A DNA stretch of 64,000 nt from assembly GCA_000648925.1 (NCBI GenBank), contig JFHF01000010.1, forward strand, positions 62,001-126,000. Direction: 5' to 3'. Position 1 is the stretch's first letter; every line of letters begins with the position of its first letter. This stretch comes from Caballeronia jiangsuensis. Lineage in GTDB: Bacteria > Pseudomonadota > Gammaproteobacteria > Burkholderiales > Burkholderiaceae. Of the stretch, positions 27,893 to 36,925 are shown piece by piece. Position numbers and translations under genes: made by a program. The notes beneath the pieces were generated by a model, which searched no databases, was not told the DNA's origin, and saw only the letters and a list, made by a program, of their open reading frames with translations.

Positions 27893-28030
27893 GTCGTTTA
27901 GCGCTTTCGTTCGCTGCGGCGAGCGAATTCGGCCGCGATTCCCGTCCGATAACGCGCGATACTTGCACTATCGGACGCGATGCAGTCGTCAGGTTGCACC
28001 ACTCATCGGAACGTATGGCGGAGACCCACA

Positions 28031-30178
28031 ATGAAAAGATTCGCGCGTACCCAGAGGTTGCAGACTTTGCAGAACATGCCGCGCACGGCCGGGCTCGGCG
28101 CGCTGGCGGTGCTCGTCGCGGTGACGCTCGCCGCATGTCATGGCGACGACGACAATAGCGGCGGCAGCGGCCAGCCGACCAACACCTTGCCGACCTTCAT
28201 CTCCGGCGCGGTCAACACGCAGACTTACGACGGCGTATCGGACGACCTGCTCACGGCGGGTCTCGGCAAGACGGGCCTCGCGTCGGCGACTGCGCCCTCG
28301 ATCGCCAAGCCGGCAGCGCCGACGGCCGCCGAACTGCGCCGTCTCGCGATCTATTCGAATTACCGCGCGCTCGTCGATATGTCGGCGAACGGCGGCTATG
28401 GCCGCTTCTGGGGACCGAATGTCGATCTGAACGGCAACGACACGCTCGGCGAAGGGAAGATCGCGGGCAAGGAGTACATCGCTTATGCGGACGACGGCAG
28501 CGGCATGCAGAACGTGAGCCTGCTCGTGCAGATTCCGCAGAGCTTCAATCCCGATCAGCCGTGCATCGTCACGGCGACGTCGTCGGGATCGCGCGGCGTC
28601 TATGGCGCGATCTCGGCGGCGGGCGAGTGGGGCCTGAAGCGCGGCTGCGCGGTGGCCTACACCGACAAGGGCAGCGGCAACGGCGGCCACGAATTGGCCA
28701 CCGATCTCGTCACGCTGATCGACGGCACGCTCGCGGGGGCCGGCATCGCCGGGACCAAGGCGATCTTCAAGGCGAACGTGAGCGCATCGGCGCTGTCTTC
28801 GTTCAATTCGGCGTTCCCGAATCGCTACGCGTACAAGCACGCGCATTCGCAACAGAATCCGGAAAAGGACTGGGGCAAGAACACCCTGCAAGCGGTCCAG
28901 TTCGCGTACTGGGCGCTCAACGACATGTTCGGCGCGGTCAGCGGTTCGAGCCATCAGGTGCGCTACAACAAGGGCAGCATCACGACGATCGCGGCATCGG
29001 TGAGCAACGGCGGCGGCGCGTCGCTGGCGGCGGCTGAGCAGGATAGCGATGGCTGGATCACGGCGGTCGTCGTCGGCGAGCCGCAGATCAATCTGAATCT
29101 GCCGTCGCAGGTTTCGGTGCGGCAGGGCGGCTTGCCGGTCGGCTCGTTCGGGCGGCCGCTCGCGGATTACATGACGCTCGCCAATCTGCTGCAGCCCTGC
29201 GCGGCGCTCGCGCCCGCCGCGGCCGGCGCGCCGTATCTGACGACGCTGCCCCTGGCGACCACCAACGCGATCCGCACGGCGCGTTGCGCGACGCTCGCCG
29301 CGAGCGGGCTCATCACGGGCGGCAATACCGTCGCGCAGGCGACCGACGCGCTCAACCAGTTGCATCAGGCGGGCTACGAGACCGACTCCGACACGCTCCA
29401 TGCGCCGATGTGGGATTCGCAGGCCGTGCCGGCCGTCGCCGTCACCTATGCCGACGCGTACATGACGGCTAGCGTGCTCGACAACCTGTGCAACTTCAGC
29501 TTCGGCACGACCAACGCGGTGACGGGCGCGGCGGGCGTCGCGCCGCTCGTCTCGCCGATGCCGACGCTCTTCGGCAACGGCAACGGCGTGCCGCCGACGA
29601 ACGGCATCAACCTGGTGTACAACGCGGGGACGACGGGCGCGGCGGATCATCGGCTGGCGACGCCCGATGCCAGCTACGCGGGCGCCGCATGCCTGCGCTC
29701 GCTGTGGACCAACGGCAATGCGACGATGGTGGGCAGCGTGAACGCGATCCGCGTGAACGCGAACCTGCGCGGCAAGCCCGCGATCATCGTGCAGGGCCGC
29801 GCCGATGCGCTCGTGCCGATCAATCATGCGTCGCGGCCGTATCTCGGCGCGAATCGCGTGGCGGAGGGCAACAATAGCCAGCTCTCGCTCTACGAGATCA
29901 CGAACGGTCAGCACTTCGACGCGTTCCTGAGCGTGGCCGGCTTCGACACGCGCTTCATTCCGGTCCACTACTACAACATTCAGGCGCTCAACCTGATGTG
30001 GAACCACCTGAAGAACAACGCGCCGCTGCCGCCTTCCCAGGTGGTGCGCACGGTCGCGCGCGGCGGCACGGCGGGATCGGCGCCCGCGCTCACGACGTCG
30101 AATCTGCCGCCGATCGCCACCGATCCGGGCGCGAACGCCATCACGACGGCGGGCGGCATCGTCAACGTGCCGAACTGA
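28031..30178 (+). CDS. 3-hydroxybutyrate oligomer hydrolase
   Basis: The 715-aa protein resembles the D-(-)-3-hydroxybutyrate oligomer hydrolases of Ralstonia and Burkholderia, which split soluble oligomers from PHB breakdown into monomers. It has an N-terminal hydrophobic signal with a lipobox-like LAACHG near residue 36, and the characteristic serine in VSNGGGASLAAAEQ in place of the usual GXSXG lipase box. Family length is about 700 aa. ATG 28031 (MKRFARTQRLQ) is chosen; the frame is open 17 codons further. Location would be outer-membrane lipoprotein or secreted; this is inferred from the signal. Confidence 0.9.
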   Translation: MKRFARTQRLQTLQNMPRTAGLGALAVLVAVTLAACHGDDDNSGGSGQPTNTLPTFISGAVNTQTYDGVSDDLLTAGLGKTGLASATAPSIAKPAAPTAAELRRLAIYSNYRALVDMSANGGYGRFWGPNVDLNGNDTLGEGKIAGKEYIAYADDGSGMQNVSLLVQIPQSFNPDQPCIVTATSSGSRGVYGAISAAGEWGLKRGCAVAYTDKGSGNGGHELATDLVTLIDGTLAGAGIAGTKAIFKANVSASALSSFNSAFPNRYAYKHAHSQQNPEKDWGKNTLQAVQFAYWALNDMFGAVSGSSHQVRYNKGSITTIAASVSNGGGASLAAAEQDSDGWITAVVVGEPQINLNLPSQVSVRQGGLPVGSFGRPLADYMTLANLLQPCAALAPAAAGAPYLTTLPLATTNAIRTARCATLAASGLITGGNTVAQATDALNQLHQAGYETDSDTLHAPMWDSQAVPAVAVTYADAYMTASVLDNLCNFSFGTTNAVTGAAGVAPLVSPMPTLFGNGNGVPPTNGINLVYNAGTTGAADHRLATPDASYAGAACLRSLWTNGNATMVGSVNAIRVNANLRGKPAIIVQGRADALVPINHASRPYLGANRVAEGNNSQLSLYEITNGQHFDAFLSVAGFDTRFIPVHYYNIQALNLMWNHLKNNAPLPPSQVVRTVARGGTAGSAPALTTSNLPPIATDPGANAITTAGGIVNVPN

Positions 30179-30191
30179 CGCGGCGCGTGGC

Positions 30192-30953
30192 TTATTGAGT
30201 CGCGGTGGTTCGCGGCGCGGCGGGCGTGGCGGCCGCCGCAGCCGCGGGAACGTCCGACGCTGCACCCGCCGCAACCGCATCCGATGCCTGGATCGCCGTT
30301 GCGGCGGAGGGCGTCTGCACGACGATCGGTGTCGGCGTGAGCTCGGGCGAGCTGACGATGAGCGACGGCACGAGCGGCTTGCTCTTCACTTCGTCGGCCG
30401 CGACGGGCGCGCTGCGCGGCACCGTGTTCAGATAGTGACCCATCAGGTTGAAGAAGCGGTCGTAGAACTTGCCGGCGGGCACGGTCTCGCTCGAAATCTT
30501 GACCATCGCGTCGCTGTTCGAGCGGATCGGCAGCGACAGCGAGCCGAGCACGCTCAACCCGACGCTCGCCGACGTATCGCTTTTCTTGAGCGCATAGCCG
30601 TCCTGCACGGCGTTCACATACGCGATGCTCTGATTCGTCGCGTTTTCGCCCGGCGTGCACACCACATGGAAGGACACGACGACGTGCGTTTCGGCACTCG
30701 GCTGGAAGTTCTTGGTCGCGTCGACGGTGTCGGGCTGGCCCATCGTCGTGAGAAAGCCTTGCGAAAGCAGCGCGCGGCGCGCGGCCTCGCAGGTTTCGTT
30801 CACGGTCGCGTCGAAATTGCGCGCGAAAGGGCTCGCGCCGGTGTTGAAAAGCTCCTGCTGATAGCTCGGCGCGACCGAGCCTCGGCCTCCGCAGGCAGCG
30901 AGGGAGATGAGTCCGAGGGAAGCGAAAACGAGGCGCAGCGACGGCATGGGCAT
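30192..30953 (-). CDS. DUF2242 lipoprotein
   Basis: The 253-aa protein has a lipoprotein signal (LRLVFASLGLISLAACGG, lipidated Cys at about residue 21), a conserved domain (residues about 35-185) with NETCEAARRALLSQGF and a low-complexity Ala/Pro/Thr tail of about 70 residues. It matches the DUF2242 family of beta-proteobacterial lipoproteins of unknown function. It is convergent with the oligomer hydrolase, 13 bp between stop codons. Confidence 0.87.
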   Translation of the reverse strand: MPMPSLRLVFASLGLISLAACGGRGSVAPSYQQELFNTGASPFARNFDATVNETCEAARRALLSQGFLTTMGQPDTVDATKNFQPSAETHVVVSFHVVCTPGENATNQSIAYVNAVQDGYALKKSDTSASVGLSVLGSLSLPIRSNSDAMVKISSETVPAGKFYDRFFNLMGHYLNTVPRSAPVAADEVKSKPLVPSLIVSSPELTPTPIVVQTPSAATAIQASDAVAAGAASDVPAAAAAATPAAPRTTATQ

Positions 30954-31111
30954 GAGGCAGCGGATCCAAAATTTGTGTCAACGGCAGACACAAATTGTAG
31001 TGCCGCCGGACTGGCCGATGAAAAAGCGCAGTCTGAAAACATCGTCGAATCCGAGATTTACAGCGTGATGAAAAGTAGGCGGAAGGGCCGATTCATCGGT
31101 CTGGAAAGCAC

Positions 31112-31140
31112 AAAGCCCGGCGCGCGGCCGGGCGTTCGTT
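31112..31140 (-). terminator. Probable terminator after the DUF4148 gene
   Basis: On the minus strand GCCCGGC and GCCGGGC form a short GC stem followed by TTTG, 18 bp past the stop codon. The U-tract is short. Confidence 0.5.
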
Positions 31141-31157
31141 ACTGCGCGAGCAGCGGC

Positions 31158-31499
31158 TTACGGACGATTGAAGTCGACCGGATTCGCGGCCTCCGGACGA
31201 ACGATGCGATTGAGAAAGCCCAACCGGCTAGCGTGACCCGACGCCGATGCGCCTTCGCTCGCACCGCCGTAGGACGACGCGGCAGCGCCTTGCTGCGCGG
31301 CGACGCGGGCTTCGGCGCGCTGGATATCGGCCGGGTAAGTGGTCTGATCGGCCGCCGGGTTGTAGCCCGCGCGTTCGAGCTGGACCAGTTCGGCGCGAAC
31401 CTGCGCGCGGGTGACCGGGCCCTCTTCACGCGCCTGGGCGAACCCGGGAGCGGCGAGAACGGCAACGATGGCGATGGCGGGAACGATGGACTTGAACAT
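31158..31499 (-). CDS. DUF4148 small exported protein
   Basis: The 113-aa product has a signal peptide (MFKSIVPAIAIVAVLAAPGF, cleaved after AQA near residue 23) followed by the DUF4148 core VTRAQVRAELVQLERAGYNP, then a low-complexity C-terminus. DUF4148 proteins are numerous in Burkholderia and of unknown role, possibly periplasmic stress proteins. CGGAGG four bases before ATG 31499 fixes the start; the longer frame upstream runs through the A/T-rich promoter region and is rejected. Confidence 0.9.
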   Translation of the reverse strand: MFKSIVPAIAIVAVLAAPGFAQAREEGPVTRAQVRAELVQLERAGYNPAADQTTYPADIQRAEARVAAQQGAAASSYGGASEGASASGHASRLGFLNRIVRPEAANPVDFNRP

Positions 31500-31732
31500 G
31501 ATGACCTCCGGATGCTGACTTGGGGAACGTCGCGGTGTGGTGAGGTTTCTCTCCACTTGCTTCGTCGTTGAGAGGCAGTGTAGGACGCGGTTTTGTAGGT
31601 AAAAACCCTGATTCACCCAAATCAGAATTCCCGGATTGACATTAATCGCTTCAATCAAAACCGGTACGCCGATTGACGGCAGGCCGACATGCTATCTTTG
31701 AAGTGACTCGGATTCGTTCGCCCGGAGATATC
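31500..31732. other. A/T-rich divergent promoter region
   Basis: 233 bp between the DUF4148 gene and the cyclase gene. It is clearly richer in A/T than the surroundings (31570-31680). On the minus strand TACACT could be a -10 box for the DUF4148 gene; its -35 partner is poor. Confidence 0.4.
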
Positions 31733-34700
31733 GTGGACGTCGCCGCCTGGCTGCGCAGCCTCGGAATGGAGCGGTACGAAGCGGCGTTCGTCGAGAACGC
31801 CATCGACGCCGACGTGCTGCGCAGCCTCACCGCCGACGATCTGAAGGATCTCGGAGTCGCATCGGTCGGGCATCGCCGGAAGCTGCTCGACGCGCTCGAC
31901 GCATTGCGCGCGCAAACGGCACCCGCAGGCGCGGGCACGAGCCCGAACGAGACGACGGGAGAAAGGCGGCAGGTCACGGTCCTCTTCGCCGATCTGTGCG
32001 GCTTCACGAAAATGAGCCGGGAAGCCGATCCGGAAGAAATCGTCGCCGTGCTCGACCGATACTTCGAAAAGGTCGATCGCATCGTCGAGCAGCACGGCGG
32101 CTACATCGACAAGCATGTCGGCGACTCGATGATGGCGGTATTCGGCGCGCCGGTTTCGCACGGCAACGATGTCGAACGCGCCGTGCGGGCGGCCCTCGCG
32201 ATCGGCGACGCGATGCCCGCGCTATCTCGCGTGCTCGGGCGTTCGCTCTCGGTGCATATCGGCATTGCGGGCGGCGAGGTCGTCGCGAGCGGCACGGGAA
32301 GCGCCGCGCATCGCAAGTACACCGTGACCGGCGATACGGTCAATCTCGCCTCGCGTCTCACCGACGCGGCCGGGCAGTCGGAGATACTGATTTCGGCGGC
32401 CGTGCGACGCTCTCTGGCCGGGCGCGTCGAGTGCGTCGAACGCGGCGCGCTGGCCGTCAAGGGTTTCGCGGAGCCGGTTTCGGTGTGGTGTATCGCGGGT
32501 CTTCGACACGACGCGCCGGATCGGCCTTTCATCGGGCGCATCGACGAACTGCGCGAGTTCCGCGCGATGCTGGACGCGTGCCGCGACGCCGGAACCGGAC
32601 GCACCGTTCTGCTGCGCGGCGAGGCCGGAATCGGCAAGACGCGCACGCTCGATGAGTTCAAACGCGAGGCGCACGATTCAGGCTTTCTTTGCCACGGCGG
32701 CCTCGTGCTCGATTTCGGCGCGGCCACCGGACGGGGCGCGATTCAGTCCATCGTGCGCGGGCTTCTAGCGCTCGACGATTCGACCGATGCAAACGCCGGC
32801 GTCGAGCGTGCGATCGGCGACGGCCTGATCGATCGCGCCGACGCGCTTTTTCTCAAGGATCTGGTCGATGTGCCGATGTCGCTCGACGACCGCACGATCT
32901 ACGAGGCAATGGACAACGCGATGCGCGTCAGCGGACGGCGAAATGTCGTGACCCGGCTCGTCGAGCGCGCGAGCCGGCGGCAGCCTCGACTGCTTTCGGT
33001 CGAGGACATCCACTGGTCGGATGGATCGACGTTCCGCGACCTCGCCGGACTGTCCGCGACGGTGACGGCGTGTCCGGCCATGCTGGTGCTGACCGCGCGG
33101 CCGTCGGACCCGAGGTTCGATGAATCATGGCGCGCGGCGGGCGGTGCAGCGTATTCGCTCGTCGATCTGGGTCCGCTCAGCGCCAACGAGGCGCACGTGA
33201 TGGCCGCATCGTTTCCCGGTGCGGCGGCGGATCTGGCGGCGCGCTGCATCGCGCGGGCGGCGGGCAATCCGCTGTTTCTGGAGCAACTGCTTGGCAATGC
33301 GGAGGAAAGCGACGAGACCGGCGTGCCGGGCACGGTGCGAAGTCTCGTGCAGGCGCGGCTGGATCGGCTCGATGCCGTCGACAAGACCGTCCTGCAAGCG
33401 GCCTCGATACTCGGTCAACTCTTCGAGAAGGACGCGGTCGAGTATCTCGTCGATGGCGCCGGCGCCGCAATGGAGCCGCTCGTGATGAGTCTCTTGTTGC
33501 GACGTCAGGGCGCCGGATTCATCTTCCATCACGCACTCATTCGCGATGCCGTCTATGACGGCTTGCTGAAGAGCCGGCGTCGCGAACTGCATCGTCGCGC
33601 CGCGCAGTGGTTCGCCGGACGCGATCCGCTTCTGCGGGCCGAACATCTCGATCGCGCGGCGGACAGCGAGGCGGCGCGCGCCTATTGCGACGCGGCGCGC
33701 TCGCAGGCGAGCGCGTATCGCCATGAATCCGCGCTGCGGCTCGTCGAACGCGGGCTTCAACTCGCGAACGAAAGCAGCGACCGCGTCGAACTTGAATGTC
33801 TTCGCGGCGATATCCTGCATGACGCCGGCGACATGCGATCGGCGCTCGCGGCATTCGAAGCCGCGCTCGACGTCGCGGCGTCGGATGCGCAACGTTGCGC
33901 TGCCTGGATCGGGCGCGCCACCGTCAAGCGCGTCACGGACGATCTCGACGGCGCATGGGCCGATCTTCACCTCGCCGCCGACGCCGCCGCGGCCCACGGC
34001 CTTCAGCGCGACGCCGCGCGCATCCACTTTCTGCGCGGCAATCTATGTTTTCCGCGCGGCGATATCGACGGTTGCGTGCGCGAACACGGACGCAGCCTCG
34101 CACTCGCGCGCGAAGCGGACGACCCCGAGCAGGAGGCGGCGGCGCTGGGCGGCCTCGGCGACGCGGAGTACATGCGCGGCCGGATGATCAGTGCCCACGA
34201 CGCGTTCAGCCGATGCATCGAGCTTTGCAAACGCCACGGCTTCGGGCGAATCGAGGTAGCCAATCTTCCGATGCGCGCCATCACGGCATGGTTCGCAGGC
34301 AAGACGGCGGCCGGGCTCGATGCCGCGCTCGCGAGTGTCGCGGCGGCGGAGAAGGCGAGGCATCTGCGGGCGCTCGCCGTCGCTCATCACGCCGCCTGGC
34401 ACTGTCTGCACGATCTCGCCGAATGGGATCGCGCCGGGGAGCATGTCGATCCTGCGTTGCAGTGCGCGCGCGAGTTGAAGTCGAGAAGGTTCGAAGGCGA
34501 AGCGCTCGCGCTGCGCGCGGAGTTGCATCGGGTCGCCGGGCGACGGCGCGAAGCGCTGGACGATATCGCAGAAGCGCTGTCGATCAGCCGTGAAACCGGC
34601 ATGGCTTATCTGGGCGCACACTATCTCGGCATCCTCGCGCGTGCGACAGACGACATCGATGTCTTCGAAGACGCGCTGGCGGAAGGCGAGGCGCTGCTCG

Positions 34701-35014
34701 CGGCCGGTGCGGTCAGCCACAATCATTTTCTCTTTCGACGTGACGCGATAGAAGCATGCATCGAGCGGGGCCGCTGGGATGCGGCCGCGCATCACGCCGC
34801 GGCTTTCGAGGAATATGCGTGCCGTGAACCATCGCTCTTTTCCCGGTTCTACGTGGCGCGCGCGCATGCGCTCGTCTCGTATGGAAAGGGCGATCGGAAC
34901 GCTGCGCTGATGAACGAGCTTCAGCGGATCGGGCACGAGGGCCGGAAGTCCGGTTTTATTTACGCGCTGGAAGCAATCGATGGCGCGCTCTCGGGCGAGT
35001 CGAATCTTCATTGA
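31733..35014 (+). CDS. SAM domain - class III adenylate cyclase - AAA ATPase - TPR protein
   Basis: The 1093-aa protein has a SAM-like domain (residues 1-60, VAAWLRSLGMERYEAAF), a class III nucleotide cyclase (about 78-255) with both metal Asp residues (LFADLCGF, Asp87; HVGDSMMAVFG, Asp131) and RKYTVTGDTVNLASR, then an AAA_16/STAND ATPase with P-loop GEAGIGKT (about 296-303) and Walker B SVEDIHWSD, and a long helical TPR-like C-terminus. The Lys/Asp pair fits ATP rather than GTP as substrate. GTG 31733 is chosen because GGAG precedes it and it gives the family N-terminus; TTG 31673 and GTG 31703 are less likely. STAND proteins act as ligand- or stress-triggered switches. Confidence 0.9.
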   Translation: MDVAAWLRSLGMERYEAAFVENAIDADVLRSLTADDLKDLGVASVGHRRKLLDALDALRAQTAPAGAGTSPNETTGERRQVTVLFADLCGFTKMSREADPEEIVAVLDRYFEKVDRIVEQHGGYIDKHVGDSMMAVFGAPVSHGNDVERAVRAALAIGDAMPALSRVLGRSLSVHIGIAGGEVVASGTGSAAHRKYTVTGDTVNLASRLTDAAGQSEILISAAVRRSLAGRVECVERGALAVKGFAEPVSVWCIAGLRHDAPDRPFIGRIDELREFRAMLDACRDAGTGRTVLLRGEAGIGKTRTLDEFKREAHDSGFLCHGGLVLDFGAATGRGAIQSIVRGLLALDDSTDANAGVERAIGDGLIDRADALFLKDLVDVPMSLDDRTIYEAMDNAMRVSGRRNVVTRLVERASRRQPRLLSVEDIHWSDGSTFRDLAGLSATVTACPAMLVLTARPSDPRFDESWRAAGGAAYSLVDLGPLSANEAHVMAASFPGAAADLAARCIARAAGNPLFLEQLLGNAEESDETGVPGTVRSLVQARLDRLDAVDKTVLQAASILGQLFEKDAVEYLVDGAGAAMEPLVMSLLLRRQGAGFIFHHALIRDAVYDGLLKSRRRELHRRAAQWFAGRDPLLRAEHLDRAADSEAARAYCDAARSQASAYRHESALRLVERGLQLANESSDRVELECLRGDILHDAGDMRSALAAFEAALDVAASDAQRCAAWIGRATVKRVTDDLDGAWADLHLAADAAAAHGLQRDAARIHFLRGNLCFPRGDIDGCVREHGRSLALAREADDPEQEAAALGGLGDAEYMRGRMISAHDAFSRCIELCKRHGFGRIEVANLPMRAITAWFAGKTAAGLDAALASVAAAEKARHLRALAVAHHAAWHCLHDLAEWDRAGEHVDPALQCARELKSRRFEGEALALRAELHRVAGRRREALDDIAEALSISRETGMAYLGAHYLGILARATDDIDVFEDALAEGEALLAAGAVSHNHFLFRRDAIEACIERGRWDAAAHHAAAFEEYACREPSLFSRFYVARAHALVSYGKGDRNAALMNELQRIGHEGRKSGFIYALEAIDGALSGESNLH

Positions 35015-35037
35015 TCAACGAGTGTGGGACGTCGATC

Positions 35038-35439
35038 ATGTCAATCGAGTTGAAGCGTCGGGTCAAACTGTTCGTGCAGCGTTTCTGGCAACCGACCAGC
35101 GCGTGCATGACCTGCATGCCGGGAAGCTGGAGCAATATCGCGAGCATGGCGCACTGGTCGATAGCCTTCAAGACCGGACTGCTCACCGGCCTTCTGGCGG
35201 TGCTTCTGACCTTCACGCCCGCCGCGAAGCTCTACGAAAATCGCTATGGCAATGCGACGATAGTCGGCTTGCTGACCGCAATCGGCGATACCTACGCGCA
35301 CGCGAGCCAATACCGTTTGCCTTACGTCGAGCACGTACTGACGGGCGTCGTCTCGGGACTTCTGGCGCTGCTTGCTTCGTATCTTCTCGAAGATCGGGCG
35401 CGCCGCATTCGGGTGGCATGGGCGCGCGTCTTCGGTTAG
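35038..35439 (+). CDS. Hypothetical membrane protein
   Basis: The 133-aa protein has a polar N-terminus with two close Cys (CMTCMPGSW), hydrophobic segments at about residues 43-60 and 100-120, and a basic C-terminus. I do not recognise the family; YENRYGNATIVGLLTAIGD resembles nothing I can place. It starts 23 bp after the cyclase stop and runs in the same direction, so it may be cotranscribed with it. A TTG start at 35011, overlapping the cyclase stop, is possible but less likely. Confidence 0.65.
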   Translation: MSIELKRRVKLFVQRFWQPTSACMTCMPGSWSNIASMAHWSIAFKTGLLTGLLAVLLTFTPAAKLYENRYGNATIVGLLTAIGDTYAHASQYRLPYVEHVLTGVVSGLLALLASYLLEDRARRIRVAWARVFG

Positions 35440-35443
35440 CGCC

Positions 35444-36085
35444 TTACCAGCGCAGCAACCGCGGGCCCAGCCATGCGCCGATGAGCGCCGGCATCAGCAT
35501 GCCGATCGCGTACCACACGCCCCAGAACGCAGGGCTCATTTCGGGGCAATGCAGACAGTAGACGATCGTCGCCGTCGAACTTGCCAGCAACCCGGCGACG
35601 GCGCCGGCGAGCCGCAAGCGCGTCGGCGCGAGCGAGCGCATGGCCCAGAACGCGGCGGGAAAGGTCGGTATCGACAGAAGCAGGATATTGAACGGGCACG
35701 TGCGCCACGTCTGGCCGAGCACCAGCGCTGCACGCGCGTTCGAGTCGGCACTATCGACGGCCATCCAGCCCGAGATCCACACCGCGGCGAACGGCAACGC
35801 GACGAGCGCCCACGAATACCCCGCCCGTGCACCAGGCCGGCCGATCCGGGCGATGGTGAACATCGCGCCGATGGCAACGGCCAGCGGAAATGCCAGCTTC
35901 GCCCAGAAGATGCCCGTGCGCGCGACGCTGCCGAGATCGTGACGAATGCCGAACACGATGCTCATCAACACCAGCGAGCCCGCTGCGCCGATCAGCAACG
36001 CCTGAACGAACCGGCGCGCGATGGCCGCACGGTCGACCTGCGTGACCTGATTCGAAAGGAGGGAGATGAGTTCGTCGGTCTTCAT
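35444..36085 (-). CDS. nrsF: NrsF-type (DUF1109) membrane anti-sigma factor
   Basis: The 213-aa protein has six hydrophobic helices and a short polar N-terminus that would contact the sigma factor. Cysteines in RTCPFNILL and VYCLHCPEM sit in or near membrane segments. NrsF in Caulobacter and Azospira holds SigF inactive at the membrane, and its cysteines are needed to sense the inducing stress; the same is inferred here. Its ATG overlaps the sigma-factor stop (36082-36085), showing translational coupling and equal dosage. The order sigF-nrsF is the known one. Confidence 0.9.
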   Translation of the reverse strand: MKTDELISLLSNQVTQVDRAAIARRFVQALLIGAAGSLVLMSIVFGIRHDLGSVARTGIFWAKLAFPLAVAIGAMFTIARIGRPGARAGYSWALVALPFAAVWISGWMAVDSADSNARAALVLGQTWRTCPFNILLLSIPTFPAAFWAMRSLAPTRLRLAGAVAGLLASSTATIVYCLHCPEMSPAFWGVWYAIGMLMPALIGAWLGPRLLRW

Positions 36086-36630
36086 CTTAGTCCCCGGATT
36101 TTAGCCGCGAGCGCCTTGAGTCCGCGATGCACGCCCACCTTGACCGCCGATTCGGAAAGCCCGGTGAGGCGCGCGGTTTCCGTCACCGACAACCCTTCGA
36201 GCTTCACGTGAACGATCGGCAGACGCTGCTTGTCCGGGAGATGTTCGAGCAGCTTGCCGATGTCGTGCCGCGCCTCTGCGGGTTCATCGTCGGCGGCGGC
36301 GAGCAGTTCCTCGTGATCGTCGAGCGGGACGTTCAGCGACTCGCGGCGCGCGTGGGAGCGGAAGAAGTCCATCAGCTTGTAGCGCGCGATGGCGTGCAGC
36401 CAGGCCGTCAACGGCTCGTCCGGCCGATAGGTGTGTCGCGCGTTATGTACGGCGAGCAGAATTTCCTGGACGAGGTCCTCGACATCGTCGAGCCGATGCG
36501 GAATGCGCTTTCGCAGATAGCCCCGTAAATGCCGCGTGAGCGCCTGCAGAAAGCCGCGATATGCGTTCTGATCGCCATCGAGTCCGCTGATGAACAACGC
36601 TTTCAGCCGGCTTTCCGCATCGTGCGACAT
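36082..36630 (-). CDS. sigF: ECF sigma factor, SigF-like
   Basis: The 182-aa protein has region 2 ([26 protein letters not shown], spanning about residues 30-95, with [18 protein letters not shown]) and region 4 ([19 protein letters not shown], then [19 protein letters not shown]). It belongs to the SigF/ECF group controlled by NrsF. ATG 36630 follows AGGA and gives the usual family N-terminus; an in-frame ATG at 36765 would add a 45-residue extension unlike ECF factors. A GTAACC-N16-CGAA promoter upstream on this strand suggests autoregulation. The divergent operon carries the same promoter type and is the predicted target. Confidence 0.9.
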   Translation of the reverse strand: MSHDAESRLKALFISGLDGDQNAYRGFLQALTRHLRGYLRKRIPHRLDDVEDLVQEILLAVHNARHTYRPDEPLTAWLHAIARYKLMDFFRSHARRESLNVPLDDHEELLAAADDEPAEARHDIGKLLEHLPDKQRLPIVHVKLEGLSVTETARLTGLSESAVKVGVHRGLKALAAKIRGLR

Positions 36631-36795
36631 GGTTCCTGTATGGGCGGGATTACGGGACGAAGGTTTGCGCACCGCCGCCGGAGCGAGCGCCGTGCTGTGT
36701 TTTGGTTCGGTCGTCACACAGTATCCGAAGCCGTGATGCGCTGCAATGACGCCGTCCTGATTCATGTTCGTCGGTTCCCTCCTGCCTATCGCTAG

Positions 36796-36821
36796 TTCGT
36801 TCTGTGCCCTCCACGGGTTAC
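36796..36821 (-). promoter_or_regulatory. SigF-type promoter of sigF-nrsF
   Basis: Read on the minus strand: GTAACC (36821-36816), exactly 16 bases, CGAA (36799-36796). This is the promoter form reported for SigF-type ECF factors. It implies positive autoregulation of sigF, with a leader of about 160 nt to ATG 36630. Confidence 0.75.
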
Positions 36822-36867
36822 ACACGGTCCGTAATTTTTCGCGCATCGAATTAATCGATCGAACGCT

Positions 36868-36893
36868 GTAACCGGCGACGTATCGGCGACGAA
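36868..36893 (+). promoter_or_regulatory. SigF-type promoter of the yedZ1-yedY1-mrpX operon
   Basis: GTAACC (36868-36873), exactly 16 bases, CGAA (36890-36893), ending 32 bp before the ATG of the cytochrome gene. Same boxes and spacing as the divergent sigF promoter 47 bp away. Confidence 0.8.
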
Positions 36894-36925
36894 TTAACTG
36901 GTAGTTCGAGAATCAGGGGACCGAC

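Noticed and set aside
36631..36765. N-terminal extension of sigF starting at ATG 36765
   Set aside because: The 45 added residues are unlike ECF sigma factors, and a good AGGA site precedes ATG 36630.
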